64,000 nt of DNA from Typhlomys cinereus (lineage: Eukaryota > Chordata > Mammalia > Rodentia > Platacanthomyidae), in assembly GCA_023101885.1 (NCBI GenBank), contig JALPQD010000232.1, positions 1,764,618-1,828,617 of the forward strand. Reading direction: 5' to 3'. Within the stretch, counting starts at the first letter, position 1. Each line of letters begins with the position of its first letter. The translations under genes and the position numbers were made by a program. Of this stretch, positions 24,452 through 36,800 are shown one piece after another. The notes under the pieces are model-generated. The model did no database searches, had not been told where the DNA came from, and saw only the letters and a program-made list of their open reading frames with translations.

Positions 24452-24457
24452 TTTATT
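24452..24457 (-). terminator. GBE1: Candidate GBE1 polyadenylation signal AATAAA
   Basis: TTTATT on the plus strand reads AATAAA on the gene strand. It is the first canonical hexamer after the stop codon, about 1.19 kb downstream. The cleavage site would lie roughly 15-30 bp further left. Confidence 0.35.
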
Positions 24458-24867
24458 GATTGAAATGAAAGACATTTTCTGAAACACTACCATTGCCATT
24501 TCAAGTCTTCAGAAATACAGAGCTAATAGCATCTATCAAAATAGTATATGAACAGGAGATTACAAGATAAAATTCAAAGCAAATTGAGGCACAGATGAGT
24601 TCATAGACAAGAACTCTTATTTTTGATATAATTCTTAATTTTATATTATTAGTACATATTTACCACAGTATTTCTAAACACAATTAAAAATAATCAGAAA
24701 AACAACCTTGGTACCTCCTAATAGGGACAACAACAAAAAAGATATCAAAACAAATAAGGCATCAAATTTTGTCTCCAAATTCTGTATAGACTCAGAAGAA
24801 ATAAACATATGTGATGAATAATTCAAATTTGAAATTAAAAGGACCAAATGACTTGCCAGAAAAGTAA

Positions 24868-24916
24868 TTTTTTGGAGGGAGGCAAAGGCTTTAATCCCTG
24901 TGTCACCTCTCCAGCC
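24868..24916 (-). mobile_element. SINE head fragment (B2-like)
   Basis: GAGGGAGGCAAAGGCTTTAATCCC followed by TGTGTCACCTCTCCAGCCCC is the reverse complement of the GGGCTGGAGAGGTG...GGTTAAGCCT head. Only the 5' tRNA-like end is recognisable. It lies within the presumed GBE1 3' UTR in sense orientation. Confidence 0.6.
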
Positions 24917-25646
24917 CCTGGCTTTACACATTTTGGCAGTCCAGATATAAAGAGTAATCTAGTCAAATGCTTCACAGACCCAAGATAAAGCAAAAGATAA
25001 GACTCTTACAGATAACCAGTGCTTGCAATATGAAGACCTTATACATTGCAGATATCAGAAACAATGTCTTTAGCAATATGTTAACATAAATTTCTTAAGG
25101 ATTTTTCTTCAATTTTGCTTCTCCCAATGAGGTGTCCAATGACATTCTGACTTTCTTATAAACAAAGGACACTACTGAATACCAAACATTGATTAACTAT
25201 GTACCTGTGATTCAAGTAACAGGGCACCTGTGTTTTTGGTTTGCCAAACTTGTGACCCGACAAAAGCCTTGGATCAAAGTGTCAATCATTGCATCTACAT
25301 AAATCCAGCACTAATCAAATTATGGATAACCATGCAAGGTCAGCTGTGAACCAGGACTGCAGCTTGGAGACAGAAAAGTAATTTTTTAAAAGGCATTATA
25401 TATTGCACTTCATTTGAGAATCATAGGTGTTCAGATGGCTTGGACATACAGGTTGCTAAAATTTTAAGCAGTCTCTCCTCTACCTCTTAAAGCAAAGTTT
25501 TATATTTGCATATTCGGATACTGAATTTGAACTTGGTATTTTGACTAGGCAGCTGTGTTGTATAAAACTTACACAGTATCAACACTGTGACAAGGAGGAC
25601 CAGCACCAAACACGTCTGAGGGAGGTGGGGCTGGGATCCTGTTCCT

Positions 25647-25703
25647 TCAGTTTGGCAGATCCATGTTCTGAAGGATGAGGGCCACTCGGCTTGGAATGTA
25701 CAC
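25647..25703 (-). CDS. GBE1: GBE1 last coding exon (exon 16 by human numbering)
   Basis: 1,4-alpha-glucan branching enzyme cuts alpha-1,4 chains of growing glycogen and re-attaches them as alpha-1,6 branches in the cytosol (GH13 family). This exon encodes the final 18 residues, VYIPSRVALILQNMDLPN, and TGA at 25649-25647. The human protein ends the same way except that valine stands where methionine is here (QNVDLPN). The acceptor TTGTTGACAG lies immediately upstream (25704 onward on the minus strand), and the exon starts with GTG in phase 0. It fits exactly to the donor end of the exon at 33388-33513, 7.7 kb away. No frameshift or early stop is seen, so the gene is probably functional. It is recognised by protein similarity recalled from the known human enzyme, not by a search. 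Confidence 0.95.
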   Translation of the reverse strand: MYIPSRVALILQNMDLPN

Positions 25704-26672
25704 CTGTCAACAAATCACATCAGTGCAGCTGAGAGGAGTATTGAACATGTCAAAGTTACACAGGTGTAATACAGTCTTCCATGTGACTGAGACTAGTTAT
25801 TTTTTATAAAACTACTTTTATCAGAAGGCTCAATCTCACAGTTCTAAAAGTTTCTGGCAGCAAACTAAGAATTTAAAAAAAATCTTTTTCCACTAGAGGG
25901 CTCCATACGATTTGCAAAAGAGGCTGCTCATCACACTGGAGGGAGGTAAATGACCCTCTTCCTGCTAGTGTTATGCATTCTCTATCAGTACTGAAGGAAG
26001 GGCTCCATGCAGCTTGAAGTGTGACTCTACTTAGATGAATAAATGAAAGAAAGAGATATTTAAAAACATTGCTTTGCATTAAGCCACTTTAATTTACAGC
26101 TCATCATTTTTGTTTGCTTTCCTTCCAATTTAAGAACAAAGAGTGGAATGTAATGTAAGTGATCTTAACAGCATCAATCCCTGTCTCAATTTCACTAAAT
26201 CAAAAGGCTCCCTAGCCCATGCAGGATAGGACACATCCTACCTGTGACTGCCCAGTGCATCTGGCTGCTGCTCAGCATGTTCCTGGATCCTCCCCATCCC
26301 CGCATCCTAGCCACACACTCCAGAAACAAGGGTCGTTCAGAACTTGGAGTATAGGTCACACTCTTCCATTTTGAGTCTTTGCCTCACATGTTATTTTTTA
26401 CTTCAAATCCCTTTCACCTTACTTGCTTCTTTATCTCTCAGATCTTCAAAAAAATCCCAGCTCTATGGATAGACTTACCTTGACAACCCTAGGTTTGCCA
26501 GGTTCTTCACAGTACTTTTTGCTCTGGCTCTTCACAGAATTTGGGATCATTTTCAAGTTTACCATCTGTCTTTTCTATGATACCACAGGCTTTATAGAAG
26601 CAGATGACTTAAGTTTTTTAATTTCTCATGATTGGCAGGTACTATGAGAATACGTAGGTGCTAAGAGGTAGC

Positions 26673-27106
26673 TGTTGGCAATTTGCCTGCATGCTGCCAA
26701 AGAATTCATGATCAAATTGCTTAGAGGAACAAGGGAGTTTTATTTTCTTATGATTCTCAGGTAGAGTTCTTAGTCCGGTTGGCAAGAGAGATCACACCAA
26801 CATCAGGGTTGTAGGAACTGGTAACACCAAAGCCAAAGGATTGCTGAGAGAGGGGCAAATTGCCAGTTAGACTGCTGAAGTATGCCAAAGAATTCCAAAC
26901 TATTAAACCACCTCCCTGCTTTTTATGTTTCTGCTCAGGGAATGGTCCAACCTACTGGTCTTCTACTATTGGGGCTGGGTCTCCCATATCAATTAGATAA
27001 TCTCTTGTAGGCTTGTTTAGGGCTTGCCTTAAACACTAGGTCCTCACAGATGCATCCATATTTCATCCTTCAATTGTCAAGCTGACACCTCTATCTAACT
27101 AGCACA
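26673..27106 (-). mobile_element. ERVL/MaLR-like LTR in intron 15
   Basis: On the minus strand it starts TGTGCTAGTTAGATAGAGGTGTCAGCTTGACAATTG, carries AATAAAACTCCC near its 3' end and ends ...AATTGCCAACA. It is the best preserved of three related copies (also 15850-16641 and 28573-28965). It lies in sense orientation to GBE1. Confidence 0.7.
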
Positions 27107-27244
27107 GTGAACAGAAGAAGAAAACAAAAAAATAAAAGACTGGAACAGTTGATTCTAAATCATGAGACTTGTATACTAAATATACTTTATTCTGCAAATG
27201 ACTTCACTATTTTCTTATAAGGTACCTGAAATAAAGAATATGAG

Positions 27245-27510
27245 GGAACTGAAGAGGTGGCTCAAGGGTTAAGCCTCACAGGCAGAAGAATCTGAGTTTA
27301 GATACTAGATCCCACATAAAAGCACCAGGCTGAAATGACTGGGGCTTAAATTTCCTGCTCTGGAAGGCAGAGTTTGACACAGCAAAGTGAAAAAGGGGTA
27401 GAGCAGAGTGAAATCATTCTTGGGCCTCCACAAGCATATATAGTTCCTTCTGATACATAACACAGACATCTACCCTGCCCTCCATACACACATACAAGAA
27501 AAAAAAATCC
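27245..27510 (+). mobile_element. Diverged B2-like SINE
   Basis: GAACTGAAGAGGTGGCTCAAGGGTTAAGCCT, then TCTGAGTTTAGATACTAGATCCCACATAAAAGCACCAGG, then CCTCCACAAGC, a CA-bearing stretch and AAAAAAAAA. The head and first part of the body resemble the young SINE, but the 3' half differs, so it is probably an older relative. Confidence 0.65.
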
Positions 27511-28572
27511 AACCATATTTAGGAAAAAAGGCAGATATACCAATAGAGCTGATTACTTTCGAACATCAAAACTAAATTCTTTTTAAAATGTTGGTATTTA
27601 AAAAAATATGCTATCAATGCAATGGCTAGGAGACAATTTTTTTAAATCTTTATTTACATGTAATGGCAATTTAGAAAAGTATATTCATTTGAAAAAAATT
27701 TTAGAAAGGCTATCAGTTACTATTTATAGCTCAATGTCAGACTGTGATTTTCAATCAAGCATTTTTTAAAAGATAAACTTTATATCCCTATAATCATTGT
27801 ATGAGGGGAAAAACAAATATTTCCATTCCACATCTGTTCTACTATAATTTACATATTGTGTTCAATGCCTATTAACTTCTAAATATCCTTAGAATTTAGC
27901 TGTTACTGTAATTCCTTTTATGCAGAGTTTTTCCTTTGACTAAGACAATGATATCCAAGGTAATATGTTAGGAAATGTGTGTCAACAAAAGGAGGCTGCA
28001 GATACTCATGGACAGGGCAAGACTAGTAGTAATGAACTAGAGAACTCAATCCAAGGAACTGGGTATTTCCACAGTAATGCCAGCAGAGAAACACAGAGTC
28101 AAGGAGGGAAAACAAAAGAAGTCTGATTCAACTTGTTCCCCCCAAAGACATCAACATAGGTAGCAATTAAAAATGATCTGCTCTTCTAAAGGGCAAATGT
28201 CTAAAATTTTCTATAGGCTTATTAAGAGATTAGTCTATGCATTCAGATCACAGCTACTGGGTTTAACTAATTGGCAAGGTAACAGGTTATACACAATGTT
28301 TCTGAGTTGCTCTGCCATGAGCAATCTTAAGCCAAAAAGAACAATGCAAACTTCAGCCTAGCGTTGGAAAGCATACACATTCAGTTTCCTCTACATTAAA
28401 AACATTCTGCTAAGATATTGGCCCACATTCCTGGCAAAAGGAACTTGTTAAGACCAAGTCTCCTGATAAATTTGCCATGAAATACATCAGTCAAGCTGAG
28501 GACAGAAAATGATGGGTCCTTCTCGGTGGACTGCACTGTGAAACCCTGGGACAAGTAAAGTCAATCTCTGCT

Positions 28573-28970
28573 CCAGTTTCTCTTTCATGTCTCTGATAAA
28601 TACATGAGCAAAACACTTTATGGGAACAAGAGGTTTATTATATTTACAATTCATGGTCGCACTTCATTGGCATAGGAAAATTCCTACCAACATTATGAGC
28701 TAAGGAAACTGGCCACACCACATCCGTAGAAATTGTTGAGAAAGAAAAATGTTCTCACTTGCTAGATGCCTTCATTTTAACATGCCAAATAGTAAACCAG
28801 CTTGTTCCACCTGTCAGGGAATGGTCTCACTTACCATAGGCTGGTTCCTGTGACGTAATTAGACAATCTCTCACAGGATTGCTTAGGCCTTGCCTTGTAT
28901 ACCAATTTCTTAAGAGTGTGTGCAAAGTCTCAGCTTTCAATTGTTAAGTTGATATCTGTATCTTATTGGT
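28573..28970 (-). mobile_element. ERVL/MaLR-like LTR in intron 15 (second copy)
   Basis: Same order of blocks as 26673-27106: GGGAACAAGAGGTTTATT, GGAAACTGGCCACACCA, TTGTTGAGAAAG, CAGGGAATGGTC, AATTAGACAATCTCTCACAGG, GGCCTTGCCTTG and TTCAATTGTTAAGTTGATATCTG. More diverged; edges approximate. Confidence 0.65.
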
Positions 28971-28999
28971 AAATTTCTTTATGGATACTATGCAATTAT

Positions 29000-31900
29000 G
29001 GTGGTAATTCTTCAACTCATATCCTCATAGTGATTTATTAATTGAAAATAAATGAAAAGATCATTAATAAGTAGTCTTATTCTCCTTGGAACTTTGATAA
29101 TTTAGCAAGTTCTAACTTAAGAGTTGAAACCAAGAAGATATAAGCTTAAGTTTGTAATGTCTATACTGATTTTTAGATTTGGACATCAGGTAGTTAAAAA
29201 TCCTGTAAGAACTTGCACTAAATAATGCCAACCATTTTATGTAAGGAGTTTTATGATGTGAATTCTAGTCACACTTAGAGACCCAAAAACCTTCAGCTGG
29301 TAATTGTACAATATCATTAACAGGAATATTGTGTAATTATATTTTTCACTGCAGTGTTAATTACCAGATATATTTATGTAACTCTGGAGTCTTTGTGGTA
29401 TGAAAAAAAATTCCCCAAGCAAGTGATTTTTCTTAACTATCAGTACTTATGAACATTGGAGTTTTATTTTTATTAGGCTTCATAGTATCTAAATCAATTT
29501 TCATAGTAGTTAGAAAATGACTATCAGTTATACTAAAGGACTGAAGATAATTTATCAGTGATGATCCTTAAGATAGGATAATTAGAAACATGAAAGACTT
29601 GAGGTCTCTAACATTTGGTGCTTAAGTATTGTTTCTATAACTCTCATCTTATAATTTACATTCCAAACAGTTTTGATTTATGTAGCAAGAGGAAAGAAGC
29701 ATGGACAGAAGGAAATTTAAATCTAAATGTTAAAATAAATATAATCAAATTTAAATCTTAGCACATGTATACAGAAAACATTTAGTATACATATTGCAGA
29801 TATCTGTTAATTGTGTCAACTACATCCTCTGTTTAGCCTTTCATCATTTAACATGTCACAGAGAGATCTTCATTAAGAACAAATGCAGTAAAGTAACACA
29901 TGGGTATAACTTTGATTTTTTTTTTGATTTTTTTTAGCTATATTTAGAGCCAACTGTCCCAAAGGAGGCGGCATCCAAATCATTCATTATGAGTTCAATG
30001 TATGCTGATCTACCAGTTATTTGGAATACTTCAATCACCTCATTACTACTGTAATTGTAGTGTAGCTAGAAAGTAACACAGTGACTTGTTCTGTTATGTC
30101 AGCCAGACTATGCTGTGATCATAACTATGGTGAAAAATTAATTACATAATTTTTAATATTAATTATGTCAAACAGTTGCAAAGAGATAATTCTAAATTTA
30201 GAAAAGCATGATGCCACAAAGTCTAAATTTGAATATTTTTTAGAAACTGTTAAATTTATAAATAATGCTTCCAGTTGTTCCAGTGTCTATACACTTTTCT
30301 ATTGAAAAGTGATATTTATGGTAATTTTAGTTTTCATAAAGTACTTTATATGAAAAACGCTATTTTGTTGTTTTGTGTTAGAATTAAGATGGAAAAGCTA
30401 CATACAAACTCCTATATAGAAATGTATATTTCTAATTTAGAAACATAGAAAAGATGCACTGTAGGAATTAGAGGCTTTTTTGCCAAAATAACTAAACATT
30501 TTTTGTATTTTTAAATGCAGTAAATGGCATGTTCCAACTGTCACTTTGTATTTCCCATATTTGTAAGAGAGGGACAATAAAATTATATTTATGCCAAATC
30601 CCATATTTAAACCAAAGTCCTTGTAATCCCCACATTGAAAGTAGTGGTAACAATATACATCCTGTTAAGGAGTGGAGCAGACACAGTGATAAATGTCAAC
30701 GCTGTCATTTCCTTACGTTTGCATCAAAGTCACAGTCTCAGTGACCACAAAGGAGTCTAACTTATCTGGGCCTGCTTGTTCTTTGAATTACAGAATTTGA
30801 ATTTTTGAGTTAGAGAAGAGGTAGGAAGTCTTCTCACCCTATATGCACCAATAAACACACAGGTTAACATACCAGTTCTTGTGTCTGGAACCAAGACACA
30901 GATAAGTAATTAGGATAAAATGGAACTTCCAATAAATGCCAGCCCAGCAAACAGGAGAAGGCTGTAGCTGCGAGGCACCTGACCTTCGCAAGCATGTTTC
31001 AGTGGTGGCTGTTCGCAAACAACAAGCCCCGGCTGCCTGGTTTCAACCCCAGAAGCACAGGCAGCACTAGGGTGGCACCTGTGAGGCTGCAGCATGAATC
31101 GCTATTTTAAGATTCCTTCCAGTGCTCTTTGTCGCTGTGTTTGAGAGCAGATCTGACACTTATTCAGCAAATCTTTTGGACTACTGTGCTTGCAAATGAA
31201 GCTTCGGCAAACAGTGTTGACTAGTTATGGTGGGCAGAATGGGGAAAGCTGTATTTTGCTTTTTCCTTCCTAGGAGTGTGGAATGCAGGTGTGATTATAC
31301 TTGTGGTCCTTTGAGATCTACTGCAGTTAGGGTCATGTCCATGAAGCGTAATTAGATTACAGCAATCACCAACCACTAAGGAGTTTCATTACAACTAGGA
31401 GTTCCTGTATCAACAGACATATTCGTCTATGAGATCTCCTTTCTCCCCACCTCTGACACTTCATATAATAACTTGCAAGAAGGAAGTCAGGTTTTTGAAT
31501 TTGCTATAATTTATTTGCTCATCTGTACTACCTTACTCAGATATTAAAGCCAGTGATCATTTTATCATTTGTCCAAAAACTTATTTAAATAGCAGTTCTT
31601 GAAGCATCTACAGTCACTGAAAACAAGATGGTGCTGACTGGAAGACAGAGCTAACTCTTATTTTTGTGAATGAGGTGGATCAGAATTCTATTACTGGTAT
31701 GGCCGAACTCTTTTCAGTTTTTTATGTTTTTTTGCTGAATCTAAAGATGTGTTCCTGACACTGAGACCCACTGAAGAAATATTGTCCTTTCTACCTGTTA
31801 ATGTGGCCCAGTATGCTTGGTGTTTGTGAGATCAATTCAATTAGTGCTTGAAAAGTAACCTCCTGGCCATTGCTGTCACTGGGCAGTCGACGTGTTTCAA

Positions 31901-33008
31901 TTATGCTAGAACATTTTTGTTACTGAAAATTAGATGGATGTCAAAATAATTTCAAGCCAAGGACTCAGGACCCTTATTCATGGGAATAATAATTCCTTTA
32001 AAGTTTAGGGAAGGTACTTTTAATCTTAGTTTTGAAGCACTAAGTGCTTCATACTTGAAAAATTCAAACATTTATGACACAATCATGTTTAAGTGCATGA
32101 AAACAATAACTTTAAGTACACGGGCAGGAATATTTTGCAGCTTCTCAGAGGGATGGCTATATTAAGAGTTTTTACTTTCACAGAATCTCTGCTTATAGGA
32201 AGAATGGTACTATAAGGTATAAGAAAGTCAAATTATTCAATTTCTCATGATTCAAACAACAGGCTGGGCATGGGATTCCAAGTTTCTTTCATGACAATTT
32301 CTCATCTTTTCACTATAAGATTGGAACTCTTCATAACAAAAATATTTGGGACATAGGAAATTTTAGTAAATTTGTACACAAAAGAATTTTGCTAAACCTT
32401 GCAGGTTTTTTCTATCTAGTTGAAGACTTTAAAATTCAATTTAATTGTAACCAAGTTGCTGTTTCTCAGTTCTCGCTGAGAGTCAAATTATCTTCTTTAA
32501 CATCCCACGAGTCCTTTACCTTTTTAGTTACTCCAGATTTTTAAGTTATTTTCTCATTTCTGAAACAATTTTAAGTCAATCTTATTGCATGTGTAAAAAC
32601 CAAACATTCTGACAAGCTGTAGCAATAATTCTTTGCAAGAGGAATCTGAGAGTATTAAACCTTTAAATCCTCTCTTAGATGCCTAGGCACCATGCTGTGT
32701 ATACCTAAACATACATGTACTCATATGCACACATAAGTCCTGGGCTTTGCCCTGGCCCAGAGCTTCCTGACTTCTCTATCACCACCATCCCTTCATATTT
32801 TTTTTAAAATCTATTTTATGGAAGTAAATTGCTGCATGAAGAATAATTTATAAGTGAAAAACAAAAAAAACTATCTTCTAGTGAAATAATTTCAAATCCT
32901 ATCAATACTTAAAATTTTTCCCAACTTTCCCCAAATGTCATTCAATATTATTTCTTCCAAGACCAAGTTTCTCACAAAACACAATACATGCATTGCATTT
33001 TTCCTACC
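29000..33008. other. Unassigned part of intron 15
   Basis: About 4 kb with no recognised repeat, exon or RNA gene. The sequence is AT-rich apart from the patch at 30930-31100. Confidence 0.5.
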
Positions 33009-33285
33009 CTCTTGTTTAATTTTTTTTATTATTATTTATTCAATTTGCATGTGTGCATATGTGTGTGTGTCTGTGTGTGTGTAGAACCACGGATCAATTC
33101 GGGAACCACCATGGACGCCTCCACCTCCTCCTTGTTTACTCTGCCCGGGATTCACAGGCTCCGCCCTACCAGGACCAGAAACGCAGGCCGCCCCCGCTTC
33201 TGCCCGGTGCCTAGTCTGTACGTGGGATCTGCAAGGCAAAGGCTTAACCCCTGAGCCACCTCACCAGCTCCTCTTGTTTAATTTT
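33009..33285 (-). mobile_element. Young B2-like SINE with 15-bp TSD, just inside intron 15
   Basis: The body is 33024-33270, flanked by CTCTTGTTTAATTTT at 33009-33023 and 33271-33285. On the minus strand it starts with GAGCTGGTGAGGTGGCTCAGGGGTTAAG and ends in CAAATTGAATAAATAATAATAA and A's. It therefore runs in the same direction as GBE1. Its 5' end lies about 117 bp past the exon 15 donor. It carries the head, promoter boxes, body and TG/CA run of the family, with a small deletion in the tRNA part (GCAAGGCAAAGG). Confidence 0.93.
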
Positions 33286-33324
33286 AATGTTGCTATTTGA
33301 AAAGTTGTTTCTTGAATAAAACTA

Positions 33325-33549
<225 letters not shown>

Positions 33550-33644
33550 TTATAAATGTGTTCTGAGAGAACAATTTAAAGTTAGTATCCTGAACAATGT
33601 TAAATTATGGCTTGTGTTGTGTTGTGGACTTACTACTTCTCTAA

Positions 33645-33785
33645 TATTGCAGAGGGTCTCATGTTGGAAAGGGCTTCCCAGGCTGCTACACCACATACCC
33701 AGGAGGCTGATGCTGTACCTCTGTGCCAGTGACTCAAGTGATCATCCTGCCTGAGACTGAGTAGCCCGATTTAATAGTGAATCTT
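33645..33785 (-). mobile_element. Diverged B1-like SINE
   Basis: GAGGGTCTCATGTTGG, CCCAGGCTGCTACACCACATACCCAGG and GATCATCCTGCCTGAGACTGAGTAGCCCGATT follow the reverse complement of the B1/7SL SINE order. The match is weak and the element old. Confidence 0.5.
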
Positions 33786-34244
33786 CTTATTTTATTTTTT
33801 ATAAAAGCCATCGGTTCTTATTGTTTGATTCTTCTCCAAGCTTAAAAGAAATGTGACTCCCTGTGAGTATTTTTATCTAGAAAAATAAGAATAAATTTAA
33901 TATATAGTTACATCTCAGTTATTCAGTGATGCTCATTCCATGTGCCTTTTAAATACATTTTAGGAAGCATACTAAATGCAATCCTAACTCTTTGAACTTT
34001 TTAGTTCAAAAAACTTTTTACTACGTCCTTATTTCTGAATTCATAGGTTTTCCAGATTCTGATTATCATGGTAAGGACACTTACTAATGTGAGACAGAAG
34101 AGAAGAGAAGCTTATTCTCTTCTTCTGATTCTAGATATCACACTGTTATTAGGCAGCATCTTAAACATTAGGAAGTGGGTTCATCCACCAGTCATGTGAT
34201 CTGCTGTAATTTAGAATTACACTTTTCTTTACATTACTGAAATT

Positions 34245-34315
34245 CATCCCAGCATCTCAAGCACACCAGGCAAGTGCTCTATCACAGTTATCCTCTCAGA
34301 AGGATATTCTAGTAT
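34245..34315 (-). mobile_element. ID-like SINE fragment
   Basis: CCCAGCATCTCAAGCACACCAGGCAAGTGCTCTATCACAG is the reverse complement of an ID head (GCTCAGTGGTAGAGCACTTGCC), diverged. Confidence 0.55.
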
Positions 34316-34737
34316 TCATGGTCACTTATCAGAATGATAATTAAAAAATAACTAAAAGCCATTATTATGCTAAAATGTTTAGAAATGGTACTTGGCACGA
34401 AAATCTTCAAGCAAATATCCATCAGAACCTAGAAAATTGAGGTTCAAGGAGACATGCAGACAGACTGAGAGCTTTTCATCTTTATCAGCACATAAACATT
34501 TAATCTCAGGAATGTGAATACACTTTCATAATATCAAAATGGTCTGATAATAGTTCATGTGAGTAAGGATAAATAATGGTCCATTATTTTCATCCTTTTG
34601 AAACCATGGTCTAGGTCAGGGATTCAAATGGACACACCAGAGAAACTTTTGTTGAACTAGTGACTCTAGCTCAATTGGTCAAGACTGCCCAGGGTCAAAT
34701 AGAAGCTGATAATTAGGATGCTAGTGTGCATAAAGAG

Positions 34738-34825
34738 GGAGAGTTGAGGGAGAGTAAAAGACAGGGGGAGAGCAAATGCAGGGGAAGGAGGGGGAGGAGA
34801 GAAAGAGAGAGAGGGAGAAAGAGAT
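34738..34825. repeat. Purine-rich (GA/GGA) low-complexity tract
   Basis: GAGGGAGAGTTGAGGGAGAG through GAAAGAGAGAGAGGGAGAAAGAG; an almost pure purine strand. Confidence 0.85.
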
Positions 34826-35776
34826 TCAAATGATGCCTTCAGGGCTAACGGTTATAGGTTCATTCCAAAGAATGAAAATTATTTAAGTCTATTGATTTAT
34901 TTAAGAATAAAATGTGGTTTTTGAAAACAATTAAATACTTGGTAAGGGAGTGAAACATGGTAGATTGAAAAGAACCATTAAAAGCTTAGCTTTGTCCTTT
35001 ACTCCAGATTACAAAATACTTGAATGAATGTTGAAATAAGTAAAATTTAGAGGCAATCTTGTCTTCTAACCAAGAGTTTTCACCTCATGGATTAAGAATT
35101 TTATTTTCAAGGCTTCCCTTTATAATTATAGCAGTAAGTTACTGTAAGTGACAGGGAAATGATACATGTACTAATCACTAACTGAACAATAACATATGTT
35201 ATTGCATGTATTTGACATTCTATTTCAAATAATGTGTATGCCTTAGAAAATTCATATGATTCAGTAAAATTTTTAACAATATTTTTATAATCAAAAGGAA
35301 TTAAAAGAATGACAATTATATAAGGATTTCTTTTGACACAGAAAGGCCAATCACAATTGAGAATTCTTATAGGCTATACATAATTTGTGGCTTATTTAAG
35401 AGACAAAGACGTTTCAAAACATTGATGCAGACATATTTTTCTGTTCTTTACTTTTAAAGAAAAAAATTCTTCAAGTGTTTACTTTCGGAATTACCTGTCT
35501 CTGTATCGATATTAGCCAGGAAGCACAATAGTTTTCCTTAGAAAATATAACGTTGAAGATAAAAAAAATACACACAGGTAAACAGTACATGAGAGATTGT
35601 GGTTGGGAAATGTTTTTACAGCTGTGATTTGGTACTGTACATTATTAAAGTGTTAGGAACCTCATTTTTACAGGAACAATGTTTAGAATTAGAAGAAATA
35701 ATGTCAAAGAGGTTACTGGAACAAATGACCTCATGTTCTCTCTCTAATATTTCCTTAGTCTCTTTCACATACATAT

Positions 35777-35778
<2 letters not shown>

Positions 35779-35827
<49 letters not shown>
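35779..35827. repeat. (AC)n microsatellite
   Basis: About 24 uninterrupted AC units. Confidence 0.97.
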
Positions 35828-35829
<2 letters not shown>

Positions 35830-36529
35830 CATGGATCCATTATATTACCATAATGCTTGCATATTCCCTTTTCTATTAAGGATGTAATGCTAAAATATAA
35901 CTGAGAGATAGGTTTCACTTTAACTTTTGAGTTTGTTTTCAAATTACATGGCACGTAAAACTTAATTTTTTTGGGTATCAAGGCAGACTGTCTTTGCCAT
36001 CCACATCTACCTCCCTATGCCTAGCGAAATGCCTTCTTCTAATCCATTCTCAATAAACCACTGAAATTGATATTCAGGACTATCCAATTTACTAAGCAAA
36101 GTCAAGTTGCAAATATTAGCATCTTATTTTAAATAAATGAAAAGTAAATTACTAGCTTTTCATCAGTTTATATAATATTCAAGACACCATTAAAGATACG
36201 GCAGTAATTAAGGACAGTATTGGTTTGTACCGAATTCACATTCTAACAGGAATAAAGCACACACATGAAAGTCTGATGAAAGAGCAAGGTAGGATTGGTG
36301 GTCTGAGTATGAAACAGATGTAGGGTTGGACTAAGGTGCCAGTACTTACTTTGTTAGTTAAGTATGATGCTATTTATATTATTTTTTATTCCTTGACCAT
36401 TTTGTATGCATACTGGAATTTTAGCCATTTTCACCAATTAGTCTGTTTCATCATCAATTTTTTCTGCTGACAACTTTCATGTCTTTGTTTTCATGTTTGT
36501 CACTCACTGAGTTTAATGAGGTTTTCTTT

Positions 36530-36800
36530 CAGTAGCATGTGTGGAAGGTTATTTACTGGAGCATGGGCTACATCACTTCATATAGTGACACCCCTTCCTC
36601 TAACCAGCAATAACTATCTACAGTCTCTCAGAGAGGAGAGGAGAACTTCACGAGTTCTTTCCTCTACCACCATGGGGCCTATCTCATATAGGTAATATGG
36701 ATGGAGTGAGTTCATGAGCACAAATGGTCTTGTCATATCTGGAAGATCCTGGGATTTGAAAATCAAGTAAATTACCAGAGAGGTTATGAGCAGAGTAGAA
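36530..36800 (-). mobile_element. Old rodent L1 (Lx-like) 3' UTR fragment
   Basis: TTACTGGAGCATGGGCTACATCAC, CCCCTTCCTCTAACCAGCAATAACTATC, CTCTCAGAGAGGAG and GAGTTCATGAGCACAAATGGTC resemble the reverse complement of the Lx-type L1 3' UTR. It is a different lineage from L1-B and L1-C. Confidence 0.6.

Larger units (their letters stand above)
24431..25646 (-). other. GBE1: Probable GBE1 3' UTR
   Basis: This is the minus-strand sequence after the GBE1 stop codon. The first clear AATAAA on that strand lies at 24457-24452, in a T/A-rich setting, which would give a 3' UTR of about 1.2 kb. I found no canonical AATAAA nearer the stop. The region also carries a short SINE head (about 24868-24916). 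The end is inferred only from the hexamer; a non-canonical signal could give a shorter UTR. Confidence 0.4.
33786..36529. other. Unassigned part of intron 14
   Basis: Apart from the ID fragment (34245-34315), a GA-rich stretch (34738-34825) and the CA run (35779-35827) nothing is recognised. Confidence 0.45.
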
